Shown: positions 7,266 through 14,742 of the stretch, piece after piece
Layout: each line of letters starts with the position of its first letter
How positions within the stretch are numbered: the stretch's first letter is position 1
Origin: Acidobacteriota bacterium
GTDB lineage: Bacteria; Actinomycetota; Acidimicrobiia; Acidimicrobiales; UBA8190
DNA length: 18,332 bases
Reading direction: 5' to 3'
Assembly: GCA_028872975.1 (NCBI GenBank)
Contig: JAGWNV010000016.1
Location: 1 to 18,332 of the forward strand
The notes under the pieces: model-generated
Databases searched by the model: none
The model's input: the letters and a program-made list of their open reading frames with translations, nothing else
Told to the model about the DNA's origin: nothing
Made by a program: the position numbers and the translations under genes

Positions 7266-7928
7266 TCAGCTCGTGGTGGTGCCCGACGAAGAGGAGGACG
7301 ACGAGTTGGGCGGCGCCGGCCGCCAGCTCTGCCCGTTGGCCCCCATGACCGTGGAGTCGGCGACCTCCTTGGCGGTGGCCGTGCCGTTGGAGACGACGGC
7401 CTCCACGTGCACGGTGTCGCCCTTCGAGATGCTCGACACCCCCGTCTCGCCGCCGTCCACCGACGTGCCCGAGTCGATCACGTAGGTGAGCGGCGTCCCG
7501 TCGGCGCTCGTCACCGTCATCGACCAGGTGCTCCCCGCCGTGTCGGAGATGGCGCTCACCGTCCCGGTCTGCACCTGGAGGGTCTCGTAGCCGTTCGGCC
7601 CCTGCACCGTGTAGACGCCGTGGAGCACGTCGCCGCCGAAGCCGGGACCGTGCATGCCCATACCCCACCCCCGCCCCCGCGGGGCCGTCGCCGGCGTGGT
7701 GGTGCTGCTCGACCCGGACGAGCCCGAGGACGAGCTCGACCCGGACGAGCCCGAGGTGGCGTCGGTGCCCGCCGAGGCCACCGTGGTCTGCGGCCCACTC
7801 GTGGCGGCGGCGGCCAGCACGGCCGCTCCTGCGGCGCTCCCGGCGGCGATGCCGGCCGCCGCAGCCACCTTGGGCCACATCCGGCGTCGGCCGGGCGGTG
7901 GTGTGGCGAACTGCGGGGCTTCGTCCAT
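7266..7928 (-). CDS. single-pass exported protein with DUF5666-like domain
   Basis: A 220-residue protein of unknown function. A short cytoplasmic N-terminus with arginines (GRRRMWPK) is followed by one alanine-rich hydrophobic segment (about 19-43), so it is probably membrane-anchored with the rest outside. A Ser/Gly/Thr linker (about 56-83) leads to a small beta-rich domain (about 98-195; LQVQTGTVSAIS, VTSADGTPLTYVIDSG, ISKGDTVHVEAVV) that resembles DUF5666 proteins. The tail is another serine run (208-220). The ATG at 7928 has AGGAGGT nine bases upstream. It lies 150 bases downstream of trpA and probably has its own promoter. No enzymatic motif is visible. Linker length may vary because it is built on a DNA repeat. 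Confidence 0.8.
   Translation of the reverse strand: MDEAPQFATPPPGRRRMWPKVAAAAGIAAGSAAGAAVLAAAATSGPQTTVASAGTDATSGSSGSSSSSGSSGSSSTTTPATAPRGRGWGMGMHGPGFGGDVLHGVYTVQGPNGYETLQVQTGTVSAISDTAGSTWSMTVTSADGTPLTYVIDSGTSVDGGETGVSSISKGDTVHVEAVVSNGTATAKEVADSTVMGANGQSWRPAPPNSSSSSSSGTTTS
7707..7756. repeat. 27-bp-period tandem repeat encoding the Ser/Gly linker
   Basis: A 23-base stretch at 7707-7729 is repeated exactly at 7734-7756, a period of 27 bases or nine codons. On the minus strand it encodes two copies of a serine/glycine unit (S-G-S-S-G-S-S-S-S). The period keeps the frame, so copy-number change by slippage would lengthen or shorten the linker without breaking the gene. Confidence 0.75.
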
Positions 7929-8007
7929 GGGGTCTCGACCTCCTCGCGCCGGCCGTGCCGGTCCCGGCGCATCCTGCCGGGTCCATCCTCGACCCGGTCC
8001 ACCTCGA

Positions 8008-8013
8008 ACGGTA
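8008..8013 (-). promoter_or_regulatory. possible -10 element for the DUF5666-like gene
   Basis: TACCGT on the minus strand fits TANNNT and lies 79 bases upstream of the ATG in the 150-base gap after trpA. No clear -35 is visible. The gap also holds two imperfect direct copies of a TCGAGG-TGGACC-like unit between the -10 and the start codon, in the presumed leader. Weak call. Confidence 0.2.
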
Positions 8014-8078
8014 TGGAACGCGCCTGTGGCGGGCCTGTGACTTCCTGGCCCCCTGCTGAGCGGGAGCCGGCGCAGGTC

Positions 8079-8879
8079 TCAGGTCTCGTCGAGGGCGTGG
8101 CGGAGCTCGGCCACGAAGCCGGCCGCCTCGTCGGCCGGGGCACCGTCGAGGAGGCGGCGGACGAGAGCCGAGCCGACCACGACCCCGTCGGCCTCGGCGC
8201 AGACCTCCCGGGCCTGCTCGGCCGTCGAGATCCCGATGCCGATGCACACCGGCACGTCGGTGACCCGGCGGACGCGCCGGGCCACCTCGAGCGCCGAGGT
8301 GGCGAGCTGGGCCCGCTCGCCGGTGACGCCCATCCGTCCCACCCCGTAGACGAACCCCCGCGAGCGCGCCGCGATGCGCGCCGCGCGCTCCTCGGAGGTG
8401 GAGGGGGCCACGAGGAGCACCGTGGCCACACCGGCGTCGCCGGCGTCGGCGCACCACTCGCCCGCCTCCTCGAGGGGCAGGTCCGGCACGATGGCACCGG
8501 CCACCCCCGCCTCGGCCAGCGACGAGGCGAACCGGCGGGTCCCGGCCCGGAAGACGACGTTGTAGTACGTCATGACGCACAAGGGGACCTCGACGTCGGC
8601 ACCGGACAGGGCCTCGAGCACGGCCGCCGGCGTGGTGCCCCGCTCGAGGGCGGCGTGAGAAGCGGCCTGGACGATGGGACCGTCGATCATGGGGTCGGAG
8701 AAGGGGATGCCGATCTCGACGGCGTCGGCACCGGCGGCCACCACGGCCCGCACCACGTGCAGCCAGTCGGGGCGCATGCCGGCGGTGACGTAGGGCACGA
8801 GCAACTTGCGGCCCTCGTGACGCCGGTGGCGGAGATGCGACTCGAGCCGGCCCTCGAGGCGTGCCGGGGCCGTGCTCAC
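8079..8879 (-). CDS. trpA: tryptophan synthase alpha subunit
   Basis: TrpA cleaves indole-3-glycerol phosphate to indole and glyceraldehyde 3-phosphate, and passes indole through a tunnel to TrpB. The 266-residue TIM barrel has the catalytic Glu55 and Asp66 in VEIGIPFSDPMIDGP, matching Salmonella Glu49 and Asp60. Also present are VPDLPLEE, the VYGVGRMGVTG phosphate-binding region and VGSALV near the C-terminus. The GTG at 8879 begins 13 bases after the trpB stop; GAGGGT upstream is a weak ribosome-binding site. It is the last gene of the trpC-trpF-trpB-trpA unit. The six bases GAGACC at the stop are followed by a tandem second copy, which I regard as trivial. Confidence 0.96.
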   Translation of the reverse strand: MSTAPARLEGRLESHLRHRRHEGRKLLVPYVTAGMRPDWLHVVRAVVAAGADAVEIGIPFSDPMIDGPIVQAASHAALERGTTPAAVLEALSGADVEVPLCVMTYYNVVFRAGTRRFASSLAEAGVAGAIVPDLPLEEAGEWCADAGDAGVATVLLVAPSTSEERAARIAARSRGFVYGVGRMGVTGERAQLATSALEVARRVRRVTDVPVCIGIGISTAEQAREVCAEADGVVVGSALVRRLLDGAPADEAAGFVAELRHALDET

Positions 8880-8892
8880 CGGGCCGGCACCC

Positions 8893-10062
8893 TCACGACA
8901 GGAGCTCCCGCACCTGGGCGACGTCCTTGTCGCCGCGACCCGACAGGGTCACGAGCACGGTGTCGCCCAGGGCGATGGCCTTCCCGGCCTCGCGCACCAC
9001 CCAGGCCAGGGCGTGGGCGGGCTCGAGGGCGGGGATGATCCCCTCGGTGCGAGCCAGCAGGGCGAAGGCCTCGAGCACCTCGGCGTCGGTGGCCTGCTCG
9101 TAGCGGGCCCGGCCGACCTCGGCCAGATGGGCGTGCTCGGGCCCGATGCCGGGGTAGTCGAGCCCGGCCGAGATCGACTCCGCCTCGGCGATCTGCCCGG
9201 CCTCGTCCTGCATGAGGAAGGACTTCATCCCGTGCACCACACCGGGCACGCCGTGGCCCATGGCGGCCCCGCCGGCCGCCTCCACCCCGACGAGGGCGGC
9301 CCCGCTGTCCACGAACCCGGCGAAGGTGCCCGCCGCGTTGGAGCCGCCGCCCACGCAGGCGACCACCCAGGAGGGATCGGCGCCGAGCAGTTCCCGGCAC
9401 TGACGGCGGGCCTCGGTCCCCACCACCCGCTGGAACTCCCGGACCATGTAGGGATAGGGGTGCGGGCCCATCACCGACCCGATGCAGTAGTGGGTGTCCT
9501 CGACCTCGGCAACCCAGTACCGCAGGGCCTCGTTGACGGCGTCCTTCAAGGTCCGGCTGCCGCTCTCCACCCCCTGGACCTCGGCGCCGAGCAGCTCCAT
9601 CCGGAAGACGTTCAGGGCCTGGCGGTCCATGTCGACGGCGCCCATGAACACGAGGCAGTCCATGCCGAAGAGCGCCGCGGCGGTGGCCGCGGCCACGCCG
9701 TGCTGGCCGGCGCCGGTCTCGGCCACGAGCCGCCGCTTGCCCATGCGCCGGGCCAGCAGGGCCTGGCCCACCACGTTGTTGAGCTTGTGCGAGCCGGTGT
9801 GCGCCAGGTCCTCCCGCTTGAGCAGGAGCCGGACGCCGAGTCGCTCCGACAGCCGCCGGCACTCGGTCACCGGTGTGGGCCGGCCCCCGTAGTCGCGCAG
9901 CACGGCGTCGAGCTCGGCGTGGAATCCCGGATCGCCCCAGGCCTCGGCGAAGGCCCGCTCGAGCTCGCCGCAGGCCGGCACCAGGGACTCGGGCACGAAC
10001 CGGCCCCCGAAGCTGCCGAAGCGCCCGGACGGGTCGGGCGGCCCCATGAGCGAGGCCGTCAC
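8893..10062 (-). CDS. trpB: tryptophan synthase beta subunit
   Basis: TrpB condenses indole with serine using pyridoxal phosphate. The 389-residue protein starts near FGSFGGRFVPESL, the usual TrpB1 N-terminus, carries the PLP lysine Lys93 in KREDLAHTGSHKLNN, and has the phosphate-binding loop GGGSNAAG. These mark it as the standard partner of TrpA rather than the longer TrpB2. The GTG at 10062 is favoured: it overlaps the trpF stop as GTGA, and a run of GGAG repeats lies immediately upstream. An in-frame ATG at 10047 is an alternative that would shorten the protein by five residues. The gene lies 13 bases upstream of trpA. Confidence 0.96.
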   Translation of the reverse strand: MTASLMGPPDPSGRFGSFGGRFVPESLVPACGELERAFAEAWGDPGFHAELDAVLRDYGGRPTPVTECRRLSERLGVRLLLKREDLAHTGSHKLNNVVGQALLARRMGKRRLVAETGAGQHGVAAATAAALFGMDCLVFMGAVDMDRQALNVFRMELLGAEVQGVESGSRTLKDAVNEALRYWVAEVEDTHYCIGSVMGPHPYPYMVREFQRVVGTEARRQCRELLGADPSWVVACVGGGSNAAGTFAGFVDSGAALVGVEAAGGAAMGHGVPGVVHGMKSFLMQDEAGQIAEAESISAGLDYPGIGPEHAHLAEVGRARYEQATDAEVLEAFALLARTEGIIPALEPAHALAWVVREAGKAIALGDTVLVTLSGRGDKDVAQVRELLS

Positions 10063-10733
10063 ACCTCCTCCTCCTGCCAGTCGAACGGCGCCCCTTCCTC
10101 GGGGCGGGCCCCGGCGTCGAGGCCCTGCTCCAGGGCGGCGCGGCGGGCGGCCACCACGAAGGCCCGCAGCCGCGCCGGGTCCTTGCGGCCCGGCTCCGCC
10201 TCCACGCCCGAGGACACGTCGACGCCGTAGGGCCGCAGATGGGCGATGGCGTCGGCGACGTTCTCGGCCCGCAGCCCGCCCGAGACGATGAGTCGCGTCG
10301 GGTCGGCCACGCCTTCGGCGAGCCGCCAGTCGAAGACCTCGCCGGAACCCGGCGAGGCGGCGTCCACCATCACCATGGTGGCTCCGTAGTCGTCGATGCG
10401 GGCCACGTCGGGATGGCCGGCCGGGAAGGCGCGGATCGTGAGGGGGACGCGCTCGGCCACCCACCGGGTCTGCTCGGCCGTCTCGTGGCCGTGCAGCTGG
10501 GCGGCGCGCAGCCCGATCCCGTTCACGATCTCGACGACCCTGGCCGGGGCCTCGTCGCGGAAGACCCCGACGGTGAGGATCTCGCGGGGCAGGCGGTCCA
10601 CGATCTGTTGCACGGCGCGGGGGGCCACCTGGCGGGTCGAGGGGGCGAAGACGAAGCCCACGGCGTCGGCACCGAGGCCCACGGCGAGGAGGGCGTCGGC
10701 CTCGCTCGTGATCCCGCAGATCTTGATCAGCAT
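10059..10733 (-). CDS. trpF: phosphoribosylanthranilate isomerase
   Basis: TrpF converts phosphoribosylanthranilate to the carboxyphenylamino-deoxyribulose phosphate by an Amadori rearrangement. The 224-residue TIM barrel begins MLIKICGIT with catalytic Cys6; the catalytic acid is Asp124 in MVDAASPGSGEVFDW; SGGLRAENV and DVSSGVE bind the phosphate. The ATG at 10733 overlaps the trpC stop by 7 bases (ATGCTGA). The C-terminus extends about 25 residues beyond the barrel and ends PFDWQEEEV; its codons GAG-GAG-GAG-GTG also serve as the Shine-Dalgarno region of trpB. A dedicated TrpF matters here because many actinobacteria lack it and use PriA. Confidence 0.95.
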   Translation of the reverse strand: MLIKICGITSEADALLAVGLGADAVGFVFAPSTRQVAPRAVQQIVDRLPREILTVGVFRDEAPARVVEIVNGIGLRAAQLHGHETAEQTRWVAERVPLTIRAFPAGHPDVARIDDYGATMVMVDAASPGSGEVFDWRLAEGVADPTRLIVSGGLRAENVADAIAHLRPYGVDVSSGVEAEPGRKDPARLRAFVVAARRAALEQGLDAGARPEEGAPFDWQEEEV

Positions 10734-11578
10734 GCCGTGGCCCGTCCCGGCGCCGACGACGCCGGCGACTGCGCCCGCCGGTCGCCCACGCGGTGGCCGG
10801 CCAGGGCCGCCACCGCACCGGCACGGTCGGCGCTTCGCACCAGGGTCTCCCCCACGAGGATGGCCTGGTAACCGGCCGCCGCCAGCCGGGCCGCGTCGGG
10901 GGCGTCGCGCACGCCGGACTCGGCCACGGCCACCACCCCGGTCGGGATGGCAGGGGCCAGTCGCTCGGCCCGGGCGTGGTCCACCTCGAAGGTGACGAGG
11001 TCGCGCTGGTTCACCCCCACGAGCGTCGCCCCCGCCTCGAGCGCCCGGGCCAGCTCCTCCTCGTCGTGGACCTCGACGAGCGCGTCGAGCCCCAGGTCGC
11101 CGGCCAGGGCGTGGAGGGCGGCCAGCTCGGCGTCGTCGAGGGCGGCCACGATGAGGAGCACGGCGTCGGCGCCCATGGCCCGGGTGTCGTAGACGTCGGC
11201 GGGGCACACGGTGAAGTCCTTGCGGAGCACGGGCAGGCTGCAGGCGGCCCGGGCCGCGGCCAGGTCGGCGGGGGCGCCGCCGAAGAACCGCTCGTCGGTC
11301 AGGACCGACAGGCACCGGGCGCCGCCCGCCGCGTAGTCGGTGGCCACGGCGGCGGGGTCGAGGCCGGGGTCGAGGTCCCCCCTCGAGGGGGACCGGCGCT
11401 TCACCTCGGCCACCACGGCCAGCCCCGCCGCGGCCGTGCCGGCCAGCGCGCCGGCGAACCCCCGGGCCGGCCCCGCCGAGGCTGCCGCCGCCGCCAGGGC
11501 CTCGGTGTCGCGGCGGTCGGCGGCCGCCATGGCACGGTGTGCCGCCACGATCTCGGCCAGGTAGGTGCCCGAGGTCAT
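10727..11578 (-). CDS. trpC: indole-3-glycerol phosphate synthase
   Basis: TrpC closes the indole ring to give indole-3-glycerol phosphate, the TrpA substrate. The 283-residue protein has Glu58 and Lys60 in AEVKRRSPSRG, Lys120 in LRKDFTV, the VGVNQRDLVTFEVD segment and VAESGV, all as in the family. The ATG at 11578 has no clear ribosome-binding site, but TAGGCT lies six bases upstream, a good fit for a leaderless promoter. It is slightly longer than usual because of an Ala/Arg/Ser tail after the barrel. It is the first gene of the trpC-F-B-A operon and is divergent from the response-regulator gene. Confidence 0.95.
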   Translation of the reverse strand: MTSGTYLAEIVAAHRAMAAADRRDTEALAAAAASAGPARGFAGALAGTAAAGLAVVAEVKRRSPSRGDLDPGLDPAAVATDYAAGGARCLSVLTDERFFGGAPADLAAARAACSLPVLRKDFTVCPADVYDTRAMGADAVLLIVAALDDAELAALHALAGDLGLDALVEVHDEEELARALEAGATLVGVNQRDLVTFEVDHARAERLAPAIPTGVVAVAESGVRDAPDAARLAAAGYQAILVGETLVRSADRAGAVAALAGHRVGDRRAQSPASSAPGRATAC

Positions 11579-11646
11579 CGAGCAAGCCTACCGGCGGGGC
11601 TCCGACGAGCCGCGTCCGGCAGGGCGCGCGGTGGCAGGCTGTGGCC
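11579..11646. promoter_or_regulatory. divergent promoter region trpC / response regulator, probably leaderless
   Basis: This 68-base gap separates the two start codons. On the minus strand TAGGCT (11590-11585) is followed by exactly six bases and then the trpC ATG. On the plus strand CAGGCT (11635-11640) is followed by exactly six bases and then the GTG at 11647. This spacing places each start codon at or next to the expected transcription start, as in leaderless actinobacterial mRNAs. Neither gene has a clear Shine-Dalgarno sequence. No strong -35 is visible, and the plus-strand -10 has C instead of T at its first position. Confidence 0.4.
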
Positions 11647-12348
11647 GTGTCCGGCGCGCACGACGGGACCGAGACGACGGTCGTCGTCGTGGAGGACGAC
11701 CACCACATCTCCGACCTGGTGGCGCTCTATCTCCGAGGTGACGGCTTCCGGGTCCTCCAGGCCGGCGACGCCGAGGCCGGCCTGGCCATGGTCGAGCGCG
11801 AGCAGCCCGCCCTCGTGATCCTCGACGTGGGCCTCCCCGGCGGGCGCGACGGGCTGGAGGCGTGCCGCGCCCTGCGGGCCACGAGCACCGTGCCGGTCAT
11901 CATGCTCACCGCCCGCGACGAGGAGATCGACCGCGTGCTCGGCCTCGAGCTCGGGGCCGACGACTACGTGACGAAGCCCTTCTCGCCCCGCGAGCTCCTG
12001 GCCCGGGTGCGGGCGCTCCTGCGCCGTGCCGCGCTCGGCGCCGACCAGGGCGGTCCGGCGCCGGCGGTCCACGTCGTCGGCGCCCTCGAGGTCGACACCG
12101 GCCGGCGGGAGGTCCGCTCCCCTTCCGGGGTGGTGGGGCTCACCACCCGCGAGTTCGACCTCCTCGCCTACCTCGCCGCCAACCGCGGCCTGGCCCTGTC
12201 GAGGCGCCAGCTCCTCGACGGCGTGTGGGGCGCGGGCTGGTACGGCGACGAGCGGACGGTGGACGTGCACGTCCGCCAGCTCCGCAAGAAGCTCGGCGAC
12301 CTCCTCCCCCTCTCCACCGTGTGGGGCGTCGGTTACCGGCTGGGCTGA
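11647..12348 (+). CDS. OmpR/PhoB-family response regulator
   Basis: A 233-residue two-domain transcription factor. The receiver domain (about 10-125) has the acidic pocket Glu16-Asp17-Asp18, the phosphoacceptor Asp60 in VILDVGLPGG, Thr88 in MLTA and Lys110 in TKPFS. The C-terminal winged-helix domain (about 137-233) has LTTREFDLLAYL, the recognition region ERTVDVHVRQLRKKLG and the wing VWGVGYRLG. The GTG at 11647 is chosen from the possible leaderless -10; another GTG at 11641 would add two residues. It is probably phosphorylated by the kinase encoded 12 bases downstream. Target genes are unknown; the divergent trpC promoter is an obvious candidate, on position only. Confidence 0.93.
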   Translation: MSGAHDGTETTVVVVEDDHHISDLVALYLRGDGFRVLQAGDAEAGLAMVEREQPALVILDVGLPGGRDGLEACRALRATSTVPVIMLTARDEEIDRVLGLELGADDYVTKPFSPRELLARVRALLRRAALGADQGGPAPAVHVVGALEVDTGRREVRSPSGVVGLTTREFDLLAYLAANRGLALSRRQLLDGVWGAGWYGDERTVDVHVRQLRKKLGDLLPLSTVWGVGYRLG

Positions 12349-12360
12349 CGGGGGAGACCG

Positions 12361-13785
12361 GTGCGACGCCGCCTGACCATGGCCATGCTGGGCGTGCTCG
12401 TGGGCACGCTCGTGCTGACCGTGGCCGGGAGCCTGCTCCTCGTGCGCAGGGCCGGACTCTCGAGCGCCGAGAGCGACCTCACCGGACAGGTCGACGCCCT
12501 GGGCCAGCTCCTCGCCACCCACTCGGCGGCGGTGCGCGACCGGACCGCCCTCAACCTCCTGCGCCGGGTGGGCTCCTACGACGCCCTCGTCCTCGTGGGC
12601 CTGGCCCCGGGCGGCGGGTTCACCTCCCTGCCCCCGCCGCTCGGCCCCGGCGACCTCGGGGTGGAGGCGCTCCAGGCGGACAGGACCGTGACCGGCAACG
12701 TCGGCACCGAGGTCTTCGCCGCCGAGCCGGTGAGCCTCACCGCACGCCAGCGGCTCCTCCTCGGCGACGTCCCCGCCGGCGACCTCCCCGTGCTCGTGGT
12801 CACCCGCCGTGTCCACCCGCCCGTCGACGGGCTCCTCTACTTCCTCCTCGTCGCCGGGGGCGTCCTCGTGGTGGGCGCCGTGGTGGCCGCCGCCCTGGCC
12901 GCCCGCATCACCTCCCCGCTGGCGCGCGCCGTCGAGACCACCAGGCGCATGGCCGCCGGCGACCTCGACGCCAGGGTCCCCGCCGGCGGGGACGACTACC
13001 CGGAGCTGGCCCAGCTGGGCGGGGCCATCAACGCCCTCGGCGACGCCCTGGGCCGGGCCCGGGGCATGGAGCGCCAGTTCCTCCTCTCGGTGTCCCACGA
13101 CCTGCGCACCCCGCTCACGTCCATCCGCGGCTACGCCGAGGCCCTGGCCGACGGGGCCACCACCGACGTGGCCGGTGCCGCCGGGGTCATCGCCGCCGAG
13201 TCGCGCCGCCTCGAGCGCCTCGTCGGCGACCTGCTCGACCTGGCCCGCCTCGACGCCCGCCGGTTCTCCCTCGACCTCCGGCCCGTCGAGGTCACCGCCC
13301 TCGTACGCGAGGCCGCCGACGCCTTCCGGCCCCAGGCGGCCGCCCTCGGGCTGGCGGTCGACGCCGTCGGTGCCGGCGACGGGGCGCTCTGGGTGCGGGC
13401 CGATCCCGACCGCCTGTCCCAGGCCCTCTCCAACCTGGTGGAGAACGGCATCAAGTTCACCGCCGCCAAGGTGGACCTCACCGCACGCGCCGAGGGCCCC
13501 TACTGCCGGATCGAGGTCACCGACGACGGTCCGGGCATCCCGGCGGGCGCGCTGGGCCGCGTCTTCGACCGCCACTTCACCACCGAGCGGGCCCGTGGCC
13601 GGCAGGTGGGCACGGGGCTCGGGCTCGCCATCGTGGCCGAGCTGGCCCATGCCATGGGCGGGACCGTGGAGGCCCGCTCCCCCGCTGTCGACGCCGGGGG
13701 CACCCGGATGGTGCTGCGCCTGCCGCTCATCCCCGCCCCCGACCGGGCATCTCCGCCCGACGACCGGGCCCGCGGCGCGTCGTAG
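12361..13785 (+). CDS. membrane sensor histidine kinase (HAMP, HisKA, HATPase_c)
   Basis: A 474-residue orthodox sensor kinase. Membrane helices lie at about 7-28 and 157-180 and enclose an extracytoplasmic sensor of about 125 residues with no recognisable motif. HAMP follows (about 180-235), then HisKA with phospho-acceptor His246 in SVSHDLRTPLTS, and the ATPase domain with N box NLVENGIKF, G1 DDGPGIP, and G2 GTGLGLAI. All catalytic motifs are intact. The GTG start at 12361 has GGGGAG four bases upstream and lies 12 bases after the response-regulator stop, so the two form an operon. The layout resembles MprB/TcrY-type actinobacterial kinases, but the stimulus cannot be read from sequence. 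It converges on the ygfZ-like gene with a 21-base gap. Confidence 0.93.
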   Translation: MRRRLTMAMLGVLVGTLVLTVAGSLLLVRRAGLSSAESDLTGQVDALGQLLATHSAAVRDRTALNLLRRVGSYDALVLVGLAPGGGFTSLPPPLGPGDLGVEALQADRTVTGNVGTEVFAAEPVSLTARQRLLLGDVPAGDLPVLVVTRRVHPPVDGLLYFLLVAGGVLVVGAVVAAALAARITSPLARAVETTRRMAAGDLDARVPAGGDDYPELAQLGGAINALGDALGRARGMERQFLLSVSHDLRTPLTSIRGYAEALADGATTDVAGAAGVIAAESRRLERLVGDLLDLARLDARRFSLDLRPVEVTALVREAADAFRPQAAALGLAVDAVGAGDGALWVRADPDRLSQALSNLVENGIKFTAAKVDLTARAEGPYCRIEVTDDGPGIPAGALGRVFDRHFTTERARGRQVGTGLGLAIVAELAHAMGGTVEARSPAVDAGGTRMVLRLPLIPAPDRASPPDDRARGAS

Positions 13786-13807
13786 GCCCGGGTCTCCCTG
13801 GCCCGGT
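13763..13807. terminator. possible bidirectional terminator between convergent genes
   Basis: ACCGGGCC (13763-13770) can pair with GGCCCGGT (13800-13807), or its inner seven bases with GGCCCGG at 13785-13791. The arms sit at the 3' ends of two convergent genes and partly inside the kinase coding end. There is no T tract. Confidence 0.25.
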
Positions 13808-14742
13808 CAGCTCACGAGGGGCAGCGGGCGCGCCTCGGCCCCGGCCGCCGCACCGCCGGGGAGGCGCAGCTCCACGGCGGCGGGGGGCGAGAGGGAGCGG
13901 TGGAGGTAGGCGAGGGCCACGGCCCCCAGGGTGGGCGACCACGCCGAGGACGTCACCGTCCCCACCACCTTCCCTCCTGCCGGGTCCACCACCTCGGTGC
14001 CGGCGGGCCACGGCGCCGGCGCGTCCGCCGCGGCCGGGACGGTCCCCGGGCCGGCGTCGGAGACGAGGCCGCGCAGGTGCCGGGCCACCCGGTTGCCCCG
14101 GGCGTCGAGACGGGCCACGAGCTCCTGGCCGGTGTAGCAGCCCTTCGTGAAGCTGACGGTCCGCTCGAGCAGCCCGGCCTCGGCGGCGATGGTCTGCTCG
14201 TCGAGCTCGGCGCCCATCACCGGGATCCCCGCCTCGACGCGCAGCGCCTCCCACGCCGCCACCCCGGACCAGCGCACGTCGGCCGCCGACGGGTCGACCG
14301 ACGGCGCCAGGAGGTCGACTCCCACCGCCGGGCCCCACGAGAAGGGGGCCCACACCTCGGCCGCGACGGCGGCCACGGCGTCGGCGGCACCGGGGCCGCG
14401 TGCCGAGAGGCACTCGAGGGCGACGGGGTCGAGCTCGGCCTTCACCCGGAGCCGGAACCGCTGCAGTCGCTCCAGCACGGCACCGCCGAAGCCCTCGTCG
14501 ACGTCGAGCAGGAACCCGTCGGGGGCGGTGCGGGTGACCCGCACGTAGGCCTCGAGCTTCCCCTGCGGGCTGAGGAGCAGCGCCTCGGCCGTGTCGCCCA
14601 CGGAAAGCGCCTCGACGTCCTGGCTGCACTGGCCCTGGAGGTACGAGGCGGCGTCGGGCCCGGTGACCCGCAGCCCGTCGCGCCTGGCCAGCCGGGCCCC
14701 GGCCGCTCCCCGGAGCGCGGCGTAGTCCTCGGCCAGGGTCAC
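13807..14742 (-). CDS. ygfZ: YgfZ/GcvT-like folate-binding protein
   Basis: A 311-residue protein of the YgfZ/IBA57 branch of the GcvT (aminomethyltransferase) fold, which binds folate and helps in assembly or repair of iron-sulfur enzymes. The family signature K-G-C-x-x-G-Q-E is seen as KGCYTGQE at residues 200-207 with Cys202. Other supports are YLQGQCSQDVEAL near the N-terminus, LLSPQGKLEAYVRV, WEALRVEAGIP and the small C-terminal barrel (VVGTVTSSAWSPTLGAVALAYL). The GTG at 14742 overlaps the trpE stop as GTGA. It is the last gene of the his/trp run on this strand. The symbol is by family; the exact client enzyme is unknown. A true glycine-cleavage T protein would be longer and is less likely. 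Confidence 0.88.
   Translation of the reverse strand: MTLAEDYAALRGAAGARLARRDGLRVTGPDAASYLQGQCSQDVEALSVGDTAEALLLSPQGKLEAYVRVTRTAPDGFLLDVDEGFGGAVLERLQRFRLRVKAELDPVALECLSARGPGAADAVAAVAAEVWAPFSWGPAVGVDLLAPSVDPSAADVRWSGVAAWEALRVEAGIPVMGAELDEQTIAAEAGLLERTVSFTKGCYTGQELVARLDARGNRVARHLRGLVSDAGPGTVPAAADAPAPWPAGTEVVDPAGGKVVGTVTSSAWSPTLGAVALAYLHRSLSPPAAVELRLPGGAAAGAEARPLPLVS

Noticed and set aside
7707..7756. CRISPR-like direct repeat
   Set aside because: Only two copies, 4 bases between them, in frame within a Ser/Gly linker; it is a coding tandem repeat.
8069..8090. Tandem GAGACCT copies at the trpA stop and nearby CTGAG/CTCAG arms as a terminator
   Set aside because: The stem is only five base pairs with a 17-base loop and no T tract; the two-copy repeat is too short to mean much.
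8872..10230. Plus-strand open frame opposite trpB
   Set aside because: Shadow of trpB, which has all catalytic motifs; the translation is His/Gly/Glu-rich and shows no domain.
11575..13650. Long minus-strand open frame opposite the two-component genes
   Set aside because: Antisense shadow; the plus strand has complete receiver, winged-helix, HisKA and ATPase motifs.
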